A stretch of DNA of 64,000 nucleotides. Source: Aphidius gifuensis. Its lineage: Eukaryota; Arthropoda; Insecta; Hymenoptera; Braconidae. Made by a program: the position numbers and the translations under genes. Shown here one piece after another: positions 1 through 10,160 of this stretch. The stretch is from contig NC_057788.1 of the NCBI RefSeq assembly GCF_014905175.1, forward strand, positions 19,748,154-19,812,153. The letters are read 5' to 3'. The notes under the pieces are model-generated. The model was not told the DNA's origin, searched no databases, and saw only the letters and a program-made list of their open reading frames with translations. Position 1 is the first letter of the stretch. Each line of letters begins with the position of its first letter.

Positions 1-517
1 TCAATTGTAACTCTTTGAATATTACTTCCCATAATTTTTCAGAATTTTTTTTTTTTTCTTCAAAATAATGAATTTTACTGGAATTTTTTTTTCGTCTTTT
101 ACAATCAGGGTCATCATGGTATTGATTTTTCATAGAAGTAGCTTTTATTTTTTGTTTACGATTTTTATAAATTCCATCTTTAAAACGGTCACTTTCCCGA
201 TGATTTTTATTTTGGTCTTTTATTTTTCGATAATTTTCATCTTTTTTATAACGATTTTTTTTTGATAGTTCTTGGGTCTTTCTTTTTTTTAATTTTAAAT
301 TTAGGTCATTTATTAGGCGTTTTTTCATTTTAGAATTATTTAAGATGTATGTTTTCTTCCTAAAATCTTCATCATTTTGGAGACGTTTTTTCTTTGAAAC
401 ATATTTAGCTTTATTCCTATGAATTCTATAATTTACATCTTCTAATAACCGTATTTTCTTGCGCTTATTTTTGTTTTCTTCTTTACGACGTTTTGCATCC
501 TTAGACTGTGCTGGCAT
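1..517 (-). CDS. Lys/Arg-rich ORF, C-terminus beyond window
   Basis: An uninterrupted minus-strand frame runs from an ATG at 517 to the window edge, at least 172 codons. It begins MPAQSKDAKRRKEEN and is packed with short basic units of the kind R/K-x-x-N-x-x-Y-R-x-K. No zinc finger or enzyme motif is visible in the part present. Similar basic tracts precede the catalytic part of some insect Helitron-type and other transposon proteins, so this may be the N-terminus of a mobile-element protein; that link is a guess. The upstream 435 bases to the LTR element are AT-rich and show no recognised gene. Confidence 0.4.
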   Translation of the reverse strand, partial: MPAQSKDAKRRKEENKNKRKKIRLLEDVNYRIHRNKAKYVSKKKRLQNDEDFRKKTYILNNSKMKKRLINDLNLKLKKRKTQELSKKNRYKKDENYRKIKDQNKNHRESDRFKDGIYKNRKQKIKATSMKNQYHDDPDCKRRKKNSSKIHYFEEKKKNSEKLWEVIFKELQL

Positions 518-829
518 GTTATGATTTTCATTTATTTACTTTTATTAAACTGATCGCATATGATATTCTTAGGTTTTTTGGTGAACTTGAACCAAAAAAA
601 ATTTATATGATTTGTGAGTAACCTATAAAGAATTAAATTATTTAATAAATCTATCTACATTTCAATAGATATTTACCATTTAATATTACTACATAAAATT
701 TAGATGAAATTTGTAACGTTGAAACTTTGCTACTTATTTAGTTAATATATGTCGCAAATTATGTTCAAACAATTTTAACATCTTCAGATATTCATTTGAC
801 ATCTTATGAATAAAAAAAAATTGAAGATT

Positions 830-952
830 TTTTATCGTATATATATCGTAAATATATTTATCTTAATTTCCTTTATATTCAGAGGGTAATTCCTTCTTAT
901 TTTCCCATATTTATCGTTTTTTTCTTTATATTCAGTGATTTTTTCTTTATAT
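830..952. repeat. TATATTCAGTGATTT repeat, left part split by LTR element
   Basis: T-rich sequence with repeated TTTATATTCAGTGATTTTTT-like units. It continues across the LTR insertion at 8425-8560, ending in a G-run with GGGGGTCC. The same family, inverted, is at 53,855-54,600, where the units read ATCACTGAATATAAAG and the end reads GGACCCCCC. The retrotransposon therefore landed inside an older repeat. Confidence 0.6.
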
Positions 953-1955
953 TGTTACGTACCAAGTTGAAAAATTAAAATTTAACTATGAAATAACAAG
1001 AAAAAGAAAGAATATGTAAAATCAAAATTAAATAACCAAATAATCATAGAATAATTAAAATAAATCAACTTGGTATTTCATGTTAAAATTAAAAATCCTC
1101 TTATTTTGTTATTCCCTACAGGGTAACGGGTTAGGAGGGAATGTGTATGATTGTAGATGTACCTTGATGTAAGAATAATCCGAAACAATTGTTGAGAGCG
1201 TGTCAATCTGGATGGTCGCCTGTTGATGTTTGTAGTCTCGAATAATCCAAACGGTAAAATAAACTCGAAGCACAGAAAACAACACCCCGGAGAAATGTCA
1301 CAGTCAATAATTTTTATATAGGATTAGGGAAGGTTAAATAACACAGGAAATAATAATTTATCACAAGAATTAATTAGTTTAAATTTACTCGAAAAATGTT
1401 ATTTATTTAAAACGTAAAAGTTCAATTGATTTTATTTAATTTTTATCAGATGTAATTGATTTAATTTTAATTTTAATTTTTAATTTTTAATTTAGTTTCA
1501 ATGATTTGAATAGAACGAAAGTTGTCGCAAGAGTGAAGCTCCTTAAAAATTATAAATAATAATTCCCATAAAAAATTAAATTAAAAAGTAGGGATGATCT
1601 TAGGTGGTAACATCTTTGACCAATCAAAATGATGGTTCTCATGATAGTCAGCATTTAATTGTTGCTGAGATATTATTCTAAATAATTAATAAATTCAACG
1701 GATGTTAAATATCGAGTTGCTGATTTAAAAATGCAACTGCGGCTTGAGAAAATAAAATTTAAAATGAAAAATTATATTGAAAAGGTAAATAATATTTAAA
1801 TAAAAAATGTCCATGATGCTAAAAGTGAAATATAATTATTAAAAATAAAAAGAAAAAATTTATGTGCTACTCGATATTGTTCTATATCCCTTGAATTTAC
1901 CAAATATTATTTATTAATTAATTATTTTTAAATATTAAAATACCAGTACGTAACA
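953..1955 (-). repeat. 3' LTR (left copy)
   Basis: A 1,003-bp LTR with inverted termini TGTTACGTA/TACGTAACA. It matches the right copy nearly base for base, including a run of AATTTTAATTTTTAATTT length variants. The element reads on the minus strand, so this is its 3' LTR. Confidence 0.9.
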
Positions 1956-1972
1956 ATTCCCCCCAAAAAAAA
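1956..1972 (-). other. Polypurine tract
   Basis: On the minus strand, T8 is followed by GGGGGGAAT immediately before the 3' LTR, where the plus-strand primer of an LTR element is expected. It confirms the minus-strand orientation. Confidence 0.7.
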
Positions 1973-3850
1973 GTCGTTGTCTGTCTGCAAAACGACAGCA
2001 GCGAATAAAAAAGAAAAAGCAAATTTATCTATTATTGTTACATTTTGTTTACTTAAAATTCTAAATATTAAATCCCCAAAAAAAAATTATATTAATCCTA
2101 AAAAAAAATTTCTATGTCCTAATCAAGACCTCTTACGGACGATCGACGGCCAGAATTACTCCGTGCGAGTCGAGCGTGACCTACTTTTTATTTTATTCAA
2201 GTTTCATTTCAGTGTGATATTGTTGATTCGTTCATTCTTTTATCTAACCTTGAAAATTATTTAATATTAAATTTATTGTTTTTTTTCTTGTTTATTGTTC
2301 AAAAAGAATATTGTTTTTATTTTTAATTATTGAGAATTTATTGATTGTTTATATTTTTTTTTATCTAAGGTTTTTCAGCCATGTAGAATGAATTTCATTG
2401 TTATTTTTTTTTTTTTGATTTTTTTTTTTTTGTTATATTGATTATTATTATTATTTTTTTGATTTTTATTTTGATTTTAAATTGAATTATTTATTGGTAA
2501 ATCAGCTGCCCACACGGAATTAATTAACCACCGACGCGTGCATAAAAAATCCCTTACAAATTTCTAAGCTAAAAATTTTATTGTTATTTTATTTTTGTTT
2601 GTTTTTTGTATTTTTTTTTATAAGTTTTTTTGTAAAATTTCATATCAATTTTTTATTATTTTTTTATATTTTTGTTTATTTTTTTATTAGAATATTTAAG
2701 CAACATTTTTTTTAAATTTTTAAATTGATTAAAATATTATTTTTTTTGGTAATTATTGAATATTCCCCTTTTTAAAATATTAAAAGTTATAATTAAAAGT
2801 TAAAAGTAAAATTTAATTTTTTTGTTTTTGTTTTTACGAATTTTTATATCATTTTTTTGTATTTTTTTCTTAAAAAATTTTGTACTTTATAAAATTTCAT
2901 AATTTTTTGTAAAATTCTACTATTCTTATTAGTGACATTTAATATTTGTTTTGTAATAAATTTTATGCTTTTTTCTGTAGTATTTAATGTTGAAATTGAA
3001 TTTAATTTAAATATTATAATTATTCCCTTGAAAATTTATTTATTTCCCCAAAAAAAAACTAATTTTAAAAAGATTAATGAATTTTCCCATAATAAATTTA
3101 TATTATTTAAAAAAAATTAGAAAATAAAAAATAAAAAAAAATGTAAAAGATTTTTTAAAAAATTTATAAAATATAACTTAATTTATTCCTCTTCTTCGAT
3201 GTACTCCACGATGTCCTTGAATTATAATCTGTTACCTCTGCTTGCATTGTCTCTCCTCTCCGGCTTCCATCGTCGCAGCTTGCTTGATGAACTCCCCTCA
3301 ATTTCTTTTCTGATGCATGTTGATGACTTGATATTGTTTTCTTCTTTCACTGCTCTCTCTTTTTAATTTTCTGACAGCTACCATTGACTTTAATGCAATA
3401 TTGCGGCGTTGCCATTTATAACACAATAAAATCTTCCGGTCCTGCACTTTATTTATTTATTTTAGGATTTAGGAAGATAAGGATTAGGATTGTTACCCTT
3501 TAATTTTTTATATATTTTTTTATTTTCCAAAAAAAAAAATTTTATTATTAGATTTGAATTTATAAAAATAGTATTCGATTTTAATTCATTTTATTTTTAT
3601 CACCGTTATTAAAACAAATTTGTTATTTGAAAAAAAATTTAATTTATATTTTCGTTTTTACCATTTCCCAAAATATTTTTGTTCATGTTCAATGTGTTAT
3701 TTGTGTATTTGTTTTTGTGTAAAAAAAAATATCAATCCATATATATATGTATAAAATTTTATTTTTAATTTTATTAGGAATATTTTTCCCGACAATTAGT
3801 AATTTTTTGTTTATAAATTTTTTGGTAATTATTTTTTTTTTCATATTTTT
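1973..3850. other. Non-coding interior of the LTR element
   Basis: AT-rich stretch where pol would normally lie. It has T-runs and two GC-richer islands (about 2120-2200 and 3190-3350). The short open frames here have no coding character. Nothing resembling protease, reverse transcriptase or integrase is visible on either strand. Confidence 0.6.
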
Positions 3851-3852
3851 TT

Positions 3853-5109
3853 TTATCTATATTTCTTTCGTGTATTAATTATTAGCAATTTTTCCTTCAA
3901 CAAATTTTTACCAGGTTTATAATATTCTAGGTTCGATTTTAATCTCGCCCTATCCGGTCTAAGTTCCCCCTTAAATTTTTTTACAATATTAATTTCTGAT
4001 TTACCTTTGTCAATAACTTTATTTTTAAACTTCATTATATCCGACTTTAATTTTTCATCATATGTTTTCATTAGGTCATCTTGGGACTCATTCGCTTTAA
4101 TATCTAATTTCTTCGGACTCATATTATTTTTCATTTTATTCTTTTTATCATTTTCATTAATTTTATTTAAATCAATTTTATTTAACACATCATCGGTTTT
4201 TCCATACGGTTTAATTATTACACTCTCAATATTATTATTATCTTTGCAATTTATTTTTTTATCATTAACTTCAAAATTATTTTTATCATTATTAGAACTT
4301 TTCTTATAAACGTAATCATTATTAACATTTTTCTCGATTTTATTCGCGTGTACGCATATATTTTTATTATTTTTGACAGTAACTTCGTCATTTATTTCAT
4401 TATTACTTGAACATCTAGTTTCATTATTTTTCGACACAAAATCGTCATTAAAATTATCATCAATAAAATCTTTGTCATTATCAGACACATTAATATTTTC
4501 ATCATTTAGATCATCATGATTTTTATTATCACTTAAATTATTAAACAAAAATATTTCGTCATTATCGCGGAAAATCTTTGTTTGATTACGTTCATTATTA
4601 GTTTCTTCAATAAATTTAATTTCTTCGTTAACTTCTTTTGCAATAGTAATATTTTTTCTTCGCGTAGCAATATTTAAATCTTTATTTTCATTTAATCCAA
4701 TATTATTATTATTATTCGATGAGTCTTCCGATATAGATATTTCATCCATAAAATTTACCCTTTTTATTTCATTAATATTATCATTTTTATTTCCATTATT
4801 ATCAAGTTTAGTATTAAATTTAGTTTTAAATTTTTTAGTTCGCACGATAGGTTCATAATAACTATCAACAGTATCTTTCGACGTTGATGGAATTGGATTA
4901 ATTATGTTATTATTATTTTCAAATTTATTTAATTTATTTTCAGTTTCAGTAATAGAATTATATATTTCATTTATGTCTGATTTTAAAATTAATTTGACTG
5001 TATTATTTGATCTGATTGAGGTATTGGCCATTTTTGTTTTCCTCCCTCTAGGTCCACGGCCCATCCCCGTTTTTTTGAGCTTGGCGTTCAAGACATTTTC
5101 TCTGAGCAT
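3853..5109 (-). CDS. ORF3 of the LTR element, Asn/Asp/Lys-rich, unknown
   Basis: 418 codons, overlapping the end of the second gag frame by about 60 nt in the -1 frame. The overlap contains the slippery run A AAA AAC at 5070-5077, so the product is most simply read as a gag fusion made by -1 frameshifting, in the position normally taken by protease/pol. The start is basic (GRGPRGRKTK), the middle is Asn/Asp/Lys-rich low complexity, and the C-terminus is again basic (RPDRARLKSN). I found no DTG/DSG protease motif or RT/integrase signature. The function is unknown; charge suggests nucleic-acid contact. The frame is open for 1.25 kb despite extreme AT content, which argues it has been under selection. 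Confidence 0.6.
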   Translation of the reverse strand: MLRENVLNAKLKKTGMGRGPRGRKTKMANTSIRSNNTVKLILKSDINEIYNSITETENKLNKFENNNNIINPIPSTSKDTVDSYYEPIVRTKKFKTKFNTKLDNNGNKNDNINEIKRVNFMDEISISEDSSNNNNNIGLNENKDLNIATRRKNITIAKEVNEEIKFIEETNNERNQTKIFRDNDEIFLFNNLSDNKNHDDLNDENINVSDNDKDFIDDNFNDDFVSKNNETRCSSNNEINDEVTVKNNKNICVHANKIEKNVNNDYVYKKSSNNDKNNFEVNDKKINCKDNNNIESVIIKPYGKTDDVLNKIDLNKINENDKKNKMKNNMSPKKLDIKANESQDDLMKTYDEKLKSDIMKFKNKVIDKGKSEINIVKKFKGELRPDRARLKSNLEYYKPGKNLLKEKLLIINTRKKYR

Positions 5110-5880
5110 TTTGTAATTTAAAACAATGATTCATATCATGATTTGGTCTTTGGCAAAAACCACAAACTAAATTATTATTTGTTTTATTATAATCTTTTTC
5201 ATCTTGATTAATATCATATGACATAAAACCATTATCATTATAAACATTTTTATTTAAATTTTTATTATTAATTGGATCATTTATTTGCGCATAAGAATTA
5301 TTAAAATCATAAAAATCATAATTATTGTTGTAAGATTTTTGTAAATAATCATTCGTTGAATTTTCATATGAATTATTAATATTATTATTATTGTTCTCGA
5401 CTGGATTCGAACTAAAGATCTCGGGTGGATTTACATTTGAATTTTTTTGCGTATTTAAATTAATATTCTGACTTGAAACGATGGGTTCGTTTAGTTCATT
5501 CTCGTTATTAAAATTATTATTATTATTTCCTGAAAAATTATTATTATATCTTTGATTTGAAAAATTATAAGAAAAATTATTATTTGGTTCCGCGACTACT
5601 TCCGACGGGTTCTCGATTTTATTTGCTCGCATGGTTTTAATTTCTTTTAATTTTCTAAGCTTTAAACTGTCAAAATATTCATTATAAATTTTTTTAGTAA
5701 TATTCCACACTTTCAAAAAATCTGTAGTGTCTATATTTTTACATTCAACTCTCAAACATACCTCAGGCAATAACCCTTTAATAAATTGACGTATAGTTTT
5801 TTCCTCAATCTTAGATTTACTCAGTGTTACAAAACCATCATTGTTACCCTCATTACAATCGATTAAATCATTATATGTAT
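5048..5880 (-). CDS. gag: Gag C-terminal part with CCHC zinc knuckle
   Basis: The frame is open from about 5880 to the stop at 5048, extending upstream of any ATG, so it is a continuation of the first gag ORF after a frame change near 5875. The product has a folded N-terminal stretch (IRQFIKGLLPEV, typical of capsid C-terminal domains), then an Asn-rich linker. A zinc knuckle C-x2-C-x4-H-x4-C (CGFCQRPNHDMNHC) sits near the end, as in retroelement nucleocapsids that bind genomic RNA. The stop comes just after the A7 slippery run that leads into ORF3. The frame change from the upstream ORF may be a mutation or a second recoding site; I cannot tell. Confidence 0.75.
5070..5077 (-). promoter_or_regulatory. 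-1 ribosomal frameshift slippery site
   Basis: In the zero (gag) frame the minus strand reads CAA AAA AAC, i.e. the heptamer A AAA AAC, a canonical X XXY YYZ slip site. It lies 20-30 nt before the gag stop and inside the gag/ORF3 overlap. A -1 slip enters ORF3 directly. I did not establish a downstream pseudoknot. Confidence 0.6.
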
Positions 5881-7034
5881 AATTTCAACACTCTACTTCC
5901 ATACTCATCAACATTCTCATTATCATTCATTAATACAATAGATAACTCATTCCAAAGTGACTCAAAACTTTTTCCCGTGTATGTAACTGTACGGAGCAAT
6001 CTTTCTAGCTCGTCAAGAGATGAAAATTCTGTGTTAGCAATTAGACTGATTTTAGGATCTGTAATTTTATTTTTGATTGAAAGCATAAAAGCTTTTGTCC
6101 ATTGTGGATCCAAAAGTTCCAAAGCTGAACGGCAACTACTAATAAATCCGCGAATAGAATTTGTTTTACCGTCGTATTTAGGGATTACGTCAAGAGCGTC
6201 CCGTAAAGAACATTTACTGACCGTAATTATCTCGACTGGCTCTACTGAATTTATTTCCGATTTTTTATGATTAATTAAAGAATATAATGGTTCATTTAAC
6301 TGTGAATTTGGACGTTCTGTTTTAAAAGTAGAATTTACTTGTGTATCATTGTTATCATTAAAAAAATGTGGGTTGCAATTGTCTTTACTTTGTTGATTAA
6401 GATGTTTAGTAAATAAAATAAGACAGTCCTCTTTAATTTGAAAATCTCTTTTCAAGGTCTCAATCTCACATTGCAGCTGATTAATTGTCTCACTCAAAAC
6501 ATTTTCTCTCTCACTTGTCATCATATGGTTATATGTTTCACGGTCATTCTCTAATCTCTCAAGTTGCTGGCGACACTCATTCTTTTCCTCATTCAAAGTA
6601 CTGTTTCTATCTTTTAAAATTTTATTTTCCTGAATTAATTCAATCACTCTCTTTTTTTCCACACACCATTTCTTTGTTAAATTTAAATTTTCCTTATATA
6701 AAATATCATTATTAGAAATTAAACGATCAGACGCGACTTTCAATTTACCAGTTATGTTCACCATTTGATCTCCACATTCTACATGTTGTTTTAATTTTTC
6801 AATAGTTTCTTTAGTATTTGAATATTCGATCCCATCAATATTTTTTTCTAAATCGACCTCCCCAAGGGTAGGAATAATTTGAACAAAATCATTTGCACAT
6901 ATTTGTAATTCAGTAATTAACGTTTTTATATTTTCCGCATCTACTTTTCTCCCCAGCATTGCTTCAGCGTGTAGGTCTATTTCTTCATAAATATGAGAGA
7001 AAGGCGATCCCGCCCCCGACCGATATGATGACAT
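5871..7034 (-). CDS. gag: Gag N-terminal part (coiled coil plus capsid-like)
   Basis: 387 codons from ATG at 7034. Residues ~1-90 are helical. Residues ~90-200 form a long heptad-rich coiled coil (QENKILKDRNSTLNEEKN and on). Residues ~270-385 look like a retrotransposon capsid domain: predicted helices with a conserved IPKYDGKTNSIRGFISSC-type segment seen in Ty3/gypsy-like Gags (known of the family: PxFxG then a helix bundle). The frame closes at 5871 and the domain continues in the neighbouring frame. The protein should assemble the virus-like particle that packages element RNA. Confidence 0.75.
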   Translation of the reverse strand: MSSYRSGAGSPFSHIYEEIDLHAEAMLGRKVDAENIKTLITELQICANDFVQIIPTLGEVDLEKNIDGIEYSNTKETIEKLKQHVECGDQMVNITGKLKVASDRLISNNDILYKENLNLTKKWCVEKKRVIELIQENKILKDRNSTLNEEKNECRQQLERLENDRETYNHMMTSERENVLSETINQLQCEIETLKRDFQIKEDCLILFTKHLNQQSKDNCNPHFFNDNNDTQVNSTFKTERPNSQLNEPLYSLINHKKSEINSVEPVEIITVSKCSLRDALDVIPKYDGKTNSIRGFISSCRSALELLDPQWTKAFMLSIKNKITDPKISLIANTEFSSLDELERLLRTVTYTGKSFESLWNELSIVLMNDNENVDEYGSRVLKLYI

Positions 7035-7407
7035 TTTCGCTAAGAATTATTTCCGACGGACAAAAGAAATGATAGAAAAAAAAAATTTCAATTTAATAAA
7101 ATATTTAAAAAAAAATTAATGCATATAAAATTTAACGCAATTAAATATAAAATTCAAGTTTGTTTGTTCATGTAAAAAGTAAAAATATAAAAGATCCATA
7201 TTTATATTGATAAAAAAAAATAGTGACTCCTGCGACGAAGTAAAAAAAATTAATAAAATTTATAGATATATATATGAATATTTTTATTTTCTTTATGTAA
7301 AAAAAAAAAATTATGTAGGTGTATAGTGTACCCAAAATAATTTATAACTAAAAAAAAAAATTTTAATCCGCACTGAGTTTAAAAATCTACGTTGCACATT
7401 ACTAATA

Positions 7408-7424
7408 TCCCACTTCTGACACCA
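7408..7424 (-). other. Primer binding site, tRNA-Leu type
   Basis: Four bases inside the 5' LTR the minus strand reads TGGTGTCAGAAGTGGGA. This is complementary to the 3' end of insect tRNA-Leu (…CCCACTTCTGACA-CCA), as I know that tRNA. It sets the minus-strand start and the element's orientation. Confidence 0.75.
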
Positions 7425-7428
7425 ATTT

Positions 7429-8424
7429 TGTTACGTACCAAGTTGAAAAATTAAAATTTAACTATGAAATAACAAGAAAAAGAAAGAATATGTGAAATCA
7501 AAATTAAATAACCAAATAATCATAGAATAATTAAAATAAATCAACTTGGTATTTCATGTTAAAATTAAAAATCCTCTTATTTTGTTATTCCCTACAAGGT
7601 AACGGGTTAGGAGGGAATGTGTATGATTGTAGATGTACCTTGATGTAAGAATAATCCGAAACAATTGTTAAGAGCGTGTCAATCTGGATGGTCGCCTGTT
7701 GATGTTTGTAGTCTCGAATAATCCAAACGGTAAAATAAACTCGAAGCACAGAAAACAACACCCCGGAGAAATGTAACAGTCAATAATTTTTATATAGGAT
7801 TAGGGAAGGTTAAATAACACAGGAAATAATAATTTATCACAAGAATTGATTAGTTTCAATTCACTCGAAAAATGTTATTTATTTAAAACGTAAAAGTTCA
7901 ATTGATTTTAATTAATTTTTATCAGATGTAATTGATTTAATTTTAATTTTAATTTTTAATTTAGTTTCAATGATTTGAATAGAACGAAAGTTGTCGCAAG
8001 AGTGAAGCTCCTTAAAAATTATAAATAATAATTCCCATAAAAATTAAATTAAAAAGTAGGGATGATCTTAGGTGGTAACATCTTTGACCAATCAAAATTG
8101 ATGGTTCTCATGATAGTCAGCATTTAATTGTTGCTGAGATATTATTCTAATTAATTAATAAATTCAACGGATGTTAAATATCGAGTTGCTGATTTAAAAA
8201 TGCAAATGCGGCTTGAGAAAATAAAATTTAAAATGAAAAATTATATTGAAAAGGTAAATAATATTTAAATAAAAAATGTCCATGATGGTAAAAGTGAAAT
8301 ATAATTATTAAAAATAAAAAGAAAAAATTTATGTGCTACTCGATATTGTTCTATATCCCTTGAATTTACCAAATATTATTTATTAATTAATTATTTTTAA
8401 ATATTAAAATACCAGTACGTAACA
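7429..8424 (-). repeat. 5' LTR (right copy)
   Basis: A 996-bp LTR with the same TGTTACGTA/TACGTAACA ends as the left copy and only scattered substitutions and small indels. It would hold the promoter for the minus-strand transcript. Confidence 0.9.
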
Positions 8425-8559
8425 ATATTCACTGATATTTTCCATATATATCGTATTGGATGAGATTAAGGGACTTAGAAATTTTTTTAGGGGGGGTGTG
8501 TACCATGGTTGGGGGGGGGGGGGTCCAGAAGAAAAGCGAAAACAAAAGGAAATTAAAAT

Positions 8560-9110
8560 TCCCTAAAAAAAAATTTTTTTTTATAAATTTTTACAAGTTT
8601 TTTTTTATTTTCTATCATTTTTTTATAAAAAAAATACAACTTTATCATTAATAAAGTCCTTCATGATGTTTAAACAATTAAAAACAATGAAAAATGAATA
8701 AATTAGACACCTCTCAATTCGGTGTCGAAAGCCTGTCGAAAGCCGGTCGAAATGCTGTCGAAACGCGATCAAAACGGTGTCGAGACAGAGTCAATAGATA
8801 TATAGCGTAAAAAAATTGAAAAAAATATACTGTTTTATTATGTTTTTTACATGCAATTGTTATTAACAATTAATTTAAAAATTATAAATAAAAAAAAATT
8901 TTTTTTTTTATAAATTTTTACAAGTTTTTTTTTATTTTCTATTATTTTTTTATAAAAAAATATAAATCTATCATTATTAAAGTCCATTATAATGTTTAAA
9001 CAATTTAAAACAATGAAAAATAAGCAAATTAGACACCTCTCAATTTGGTGTCGAAAGCCTGTCGATTCAGTGACAAAATATCTCGGTAATAATGACCGAA
9101 TCAACTACCG
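8560..9110. repeat. Tandem pair of ~320-bp units with CTGTCGAA motifs
   Basis: Two successive copies of a unit. Each has a T-rich segment (TTTTTACAAGTTTTTTTTTATTTTC-like), then TCATTAATAAAGTCC, ACAATGAAAAAT and ACACCTCTCAATTCGGTGTC, followed by clustered GTCGAAA motifs. A third copy lies at 46,195-46,455. More GTCGAA-type motifs occur at 9330-9410. A dispersed non-coding repeat of unknown class. Confidence 0.6.
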
Positions 9111-9500
9111 ATGAATGGTCTGAGGCTCGACAGCTTTTTGACTCCAGTAGATATTCGAATCATGTCAACCTAACCTTTCTACCGTATATAATTTAAACTC
9201 TTATTTAATATTAAATACATATACTAGTCAAGTTTTTTTTGAGTTCAAGTTGTTGTCATTATAATCTTATATTTATTTTATATTTTTCCAATTTATTTTG
9301 ATTATCCGGCGCATGTGAATTGCGTTTTATATATGCTGTCGAATGGCTGTCAAATCGCTCTCGACTGAGTGCTACATTGGAGAGTCAAATCCCGATCGAA
9401 TAGATGTCGACGCATCCGCTAGGGTATAATTTAAATCTTTAAAGAAAAATATTGTTCATATAATGTTTTATTTATATTTATTATTACAATGTCTATTTTT
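9111..9500. other. No gene seen
   Basis: AT-rich sequence with scattered CTGTCGAA/CTCTCGAC motifs shared with the preceding repeat. No coding signal. Confidence 0.4.
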
Positions 9501-9503
9501 AGA

Positions 9504-9960
9504 GAGTATACGACTGGTTGTCCGGCTATTCATCAGCTCAAAGCAAGTCATGATGGCAAAAATTTCAGATTCAATTTAAAATACTGGGAATGAGAACATA
9601 ATCACGAGGAAACTTATGATGAACTACAGACAAAGTACAATGTAGCTAGTCGTAAAAGGGTAACTTCGGATCGAGGAAATGTTTCCATTCCTCGTAAAAA
9701 ACCCAAGTGTAGGTCAATGTGCGACGCATCAACGCAAACAGATGGTAATTTTCTACTTTTTCAATTATTTTATTACGGTTTATAAATTAGTTATTAATTC
9801 CAAATTTGTTCACAGATGTTTCGATTACTCCAATAACTCCTGGAAAAGAAAGAGATGAAGGAGAAAAAGAAGGACCACGTAAACATTCAGAAAAAGGAGA
9901 AGAAAGTAAAATTGATAATAGGAGTTTTCTTTCATGGCGGTCGACCGCCAGAAATACCCC
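9504..9960 (+). pseudogene. FAR1/FLYWCH-like exon pair (MULE/ZSWIM-type relic)
   Basis: Exon one (about 9504-9744) follows an acceptor (TTTTTAG) and ends at donor ATG|GTAATT. Exon two starts after CACAG at 9816 and joins in phase. The first exon contains T-G-C-P-A ... S-x-D-G-K ... H-N-H-E, the Cys/His pattern of FAR1/FLYWCH-type DNA-binding domains found at the N-terminus of MULE and ZSWIM-type proteins. One in-frame TGA sits just before the H-N-H. The second exon is Glu/Lys-rich. No catalytic part follows, so this is a relic. The family call rests on the short motif only. Confidence 0.4.
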
Positions 9961-10160
9961 CTCCACAATTTGCCCCTTCCATTTTTTCTCTTTCTATACT
10001 AGCCATGCTCAAACTGACTTGCGCACAAACCGTATTTTCAACCAGCTGTTTTTATGTGCAGTGGCGAAGTACATTTTCTTATTGATCTAAAAAGTTATCA
10101 CTCTATTATTATTGTTATTGTTGTGGTATTGGAAATAATTATTTGAAAAAAAAATATTTC

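Larger units (their letters stand above)
953..8424 (-). mobile_element. Complete gag-only LTR retrotransposon (Ty3/gypsy-like)
   Basis: The element is 7,472 bp with near-identical LTRs at both ends, each starting TGTTACGTA and ending TACGTAACA. It is flanked by the 4-bp duplication ATAT (949-952 and 8425-8428). Genes, primer site and polypurine tract all place the 5' end at the right (8424). The coding part is a Gag in two frames plus a third low-complexity ORF. I see no aspartic protease D-T/S-G, reverse transcriptase YxDD or integrase HHCC/DDE signature in any frame, so it should depend on a partner for mobilisation. The ~1.9 kb between ORF3 and the left LTR (1973-3850) is non-coding. High LTR similarity by eye suggests a young insertion. 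Confidence 0.85.

Noticed and set aside
1977..2264. 95-codon plus frame after the left LTR
   Set aside because: Lies in the non-coding interior of a minus-strand retroelement; no family feature.
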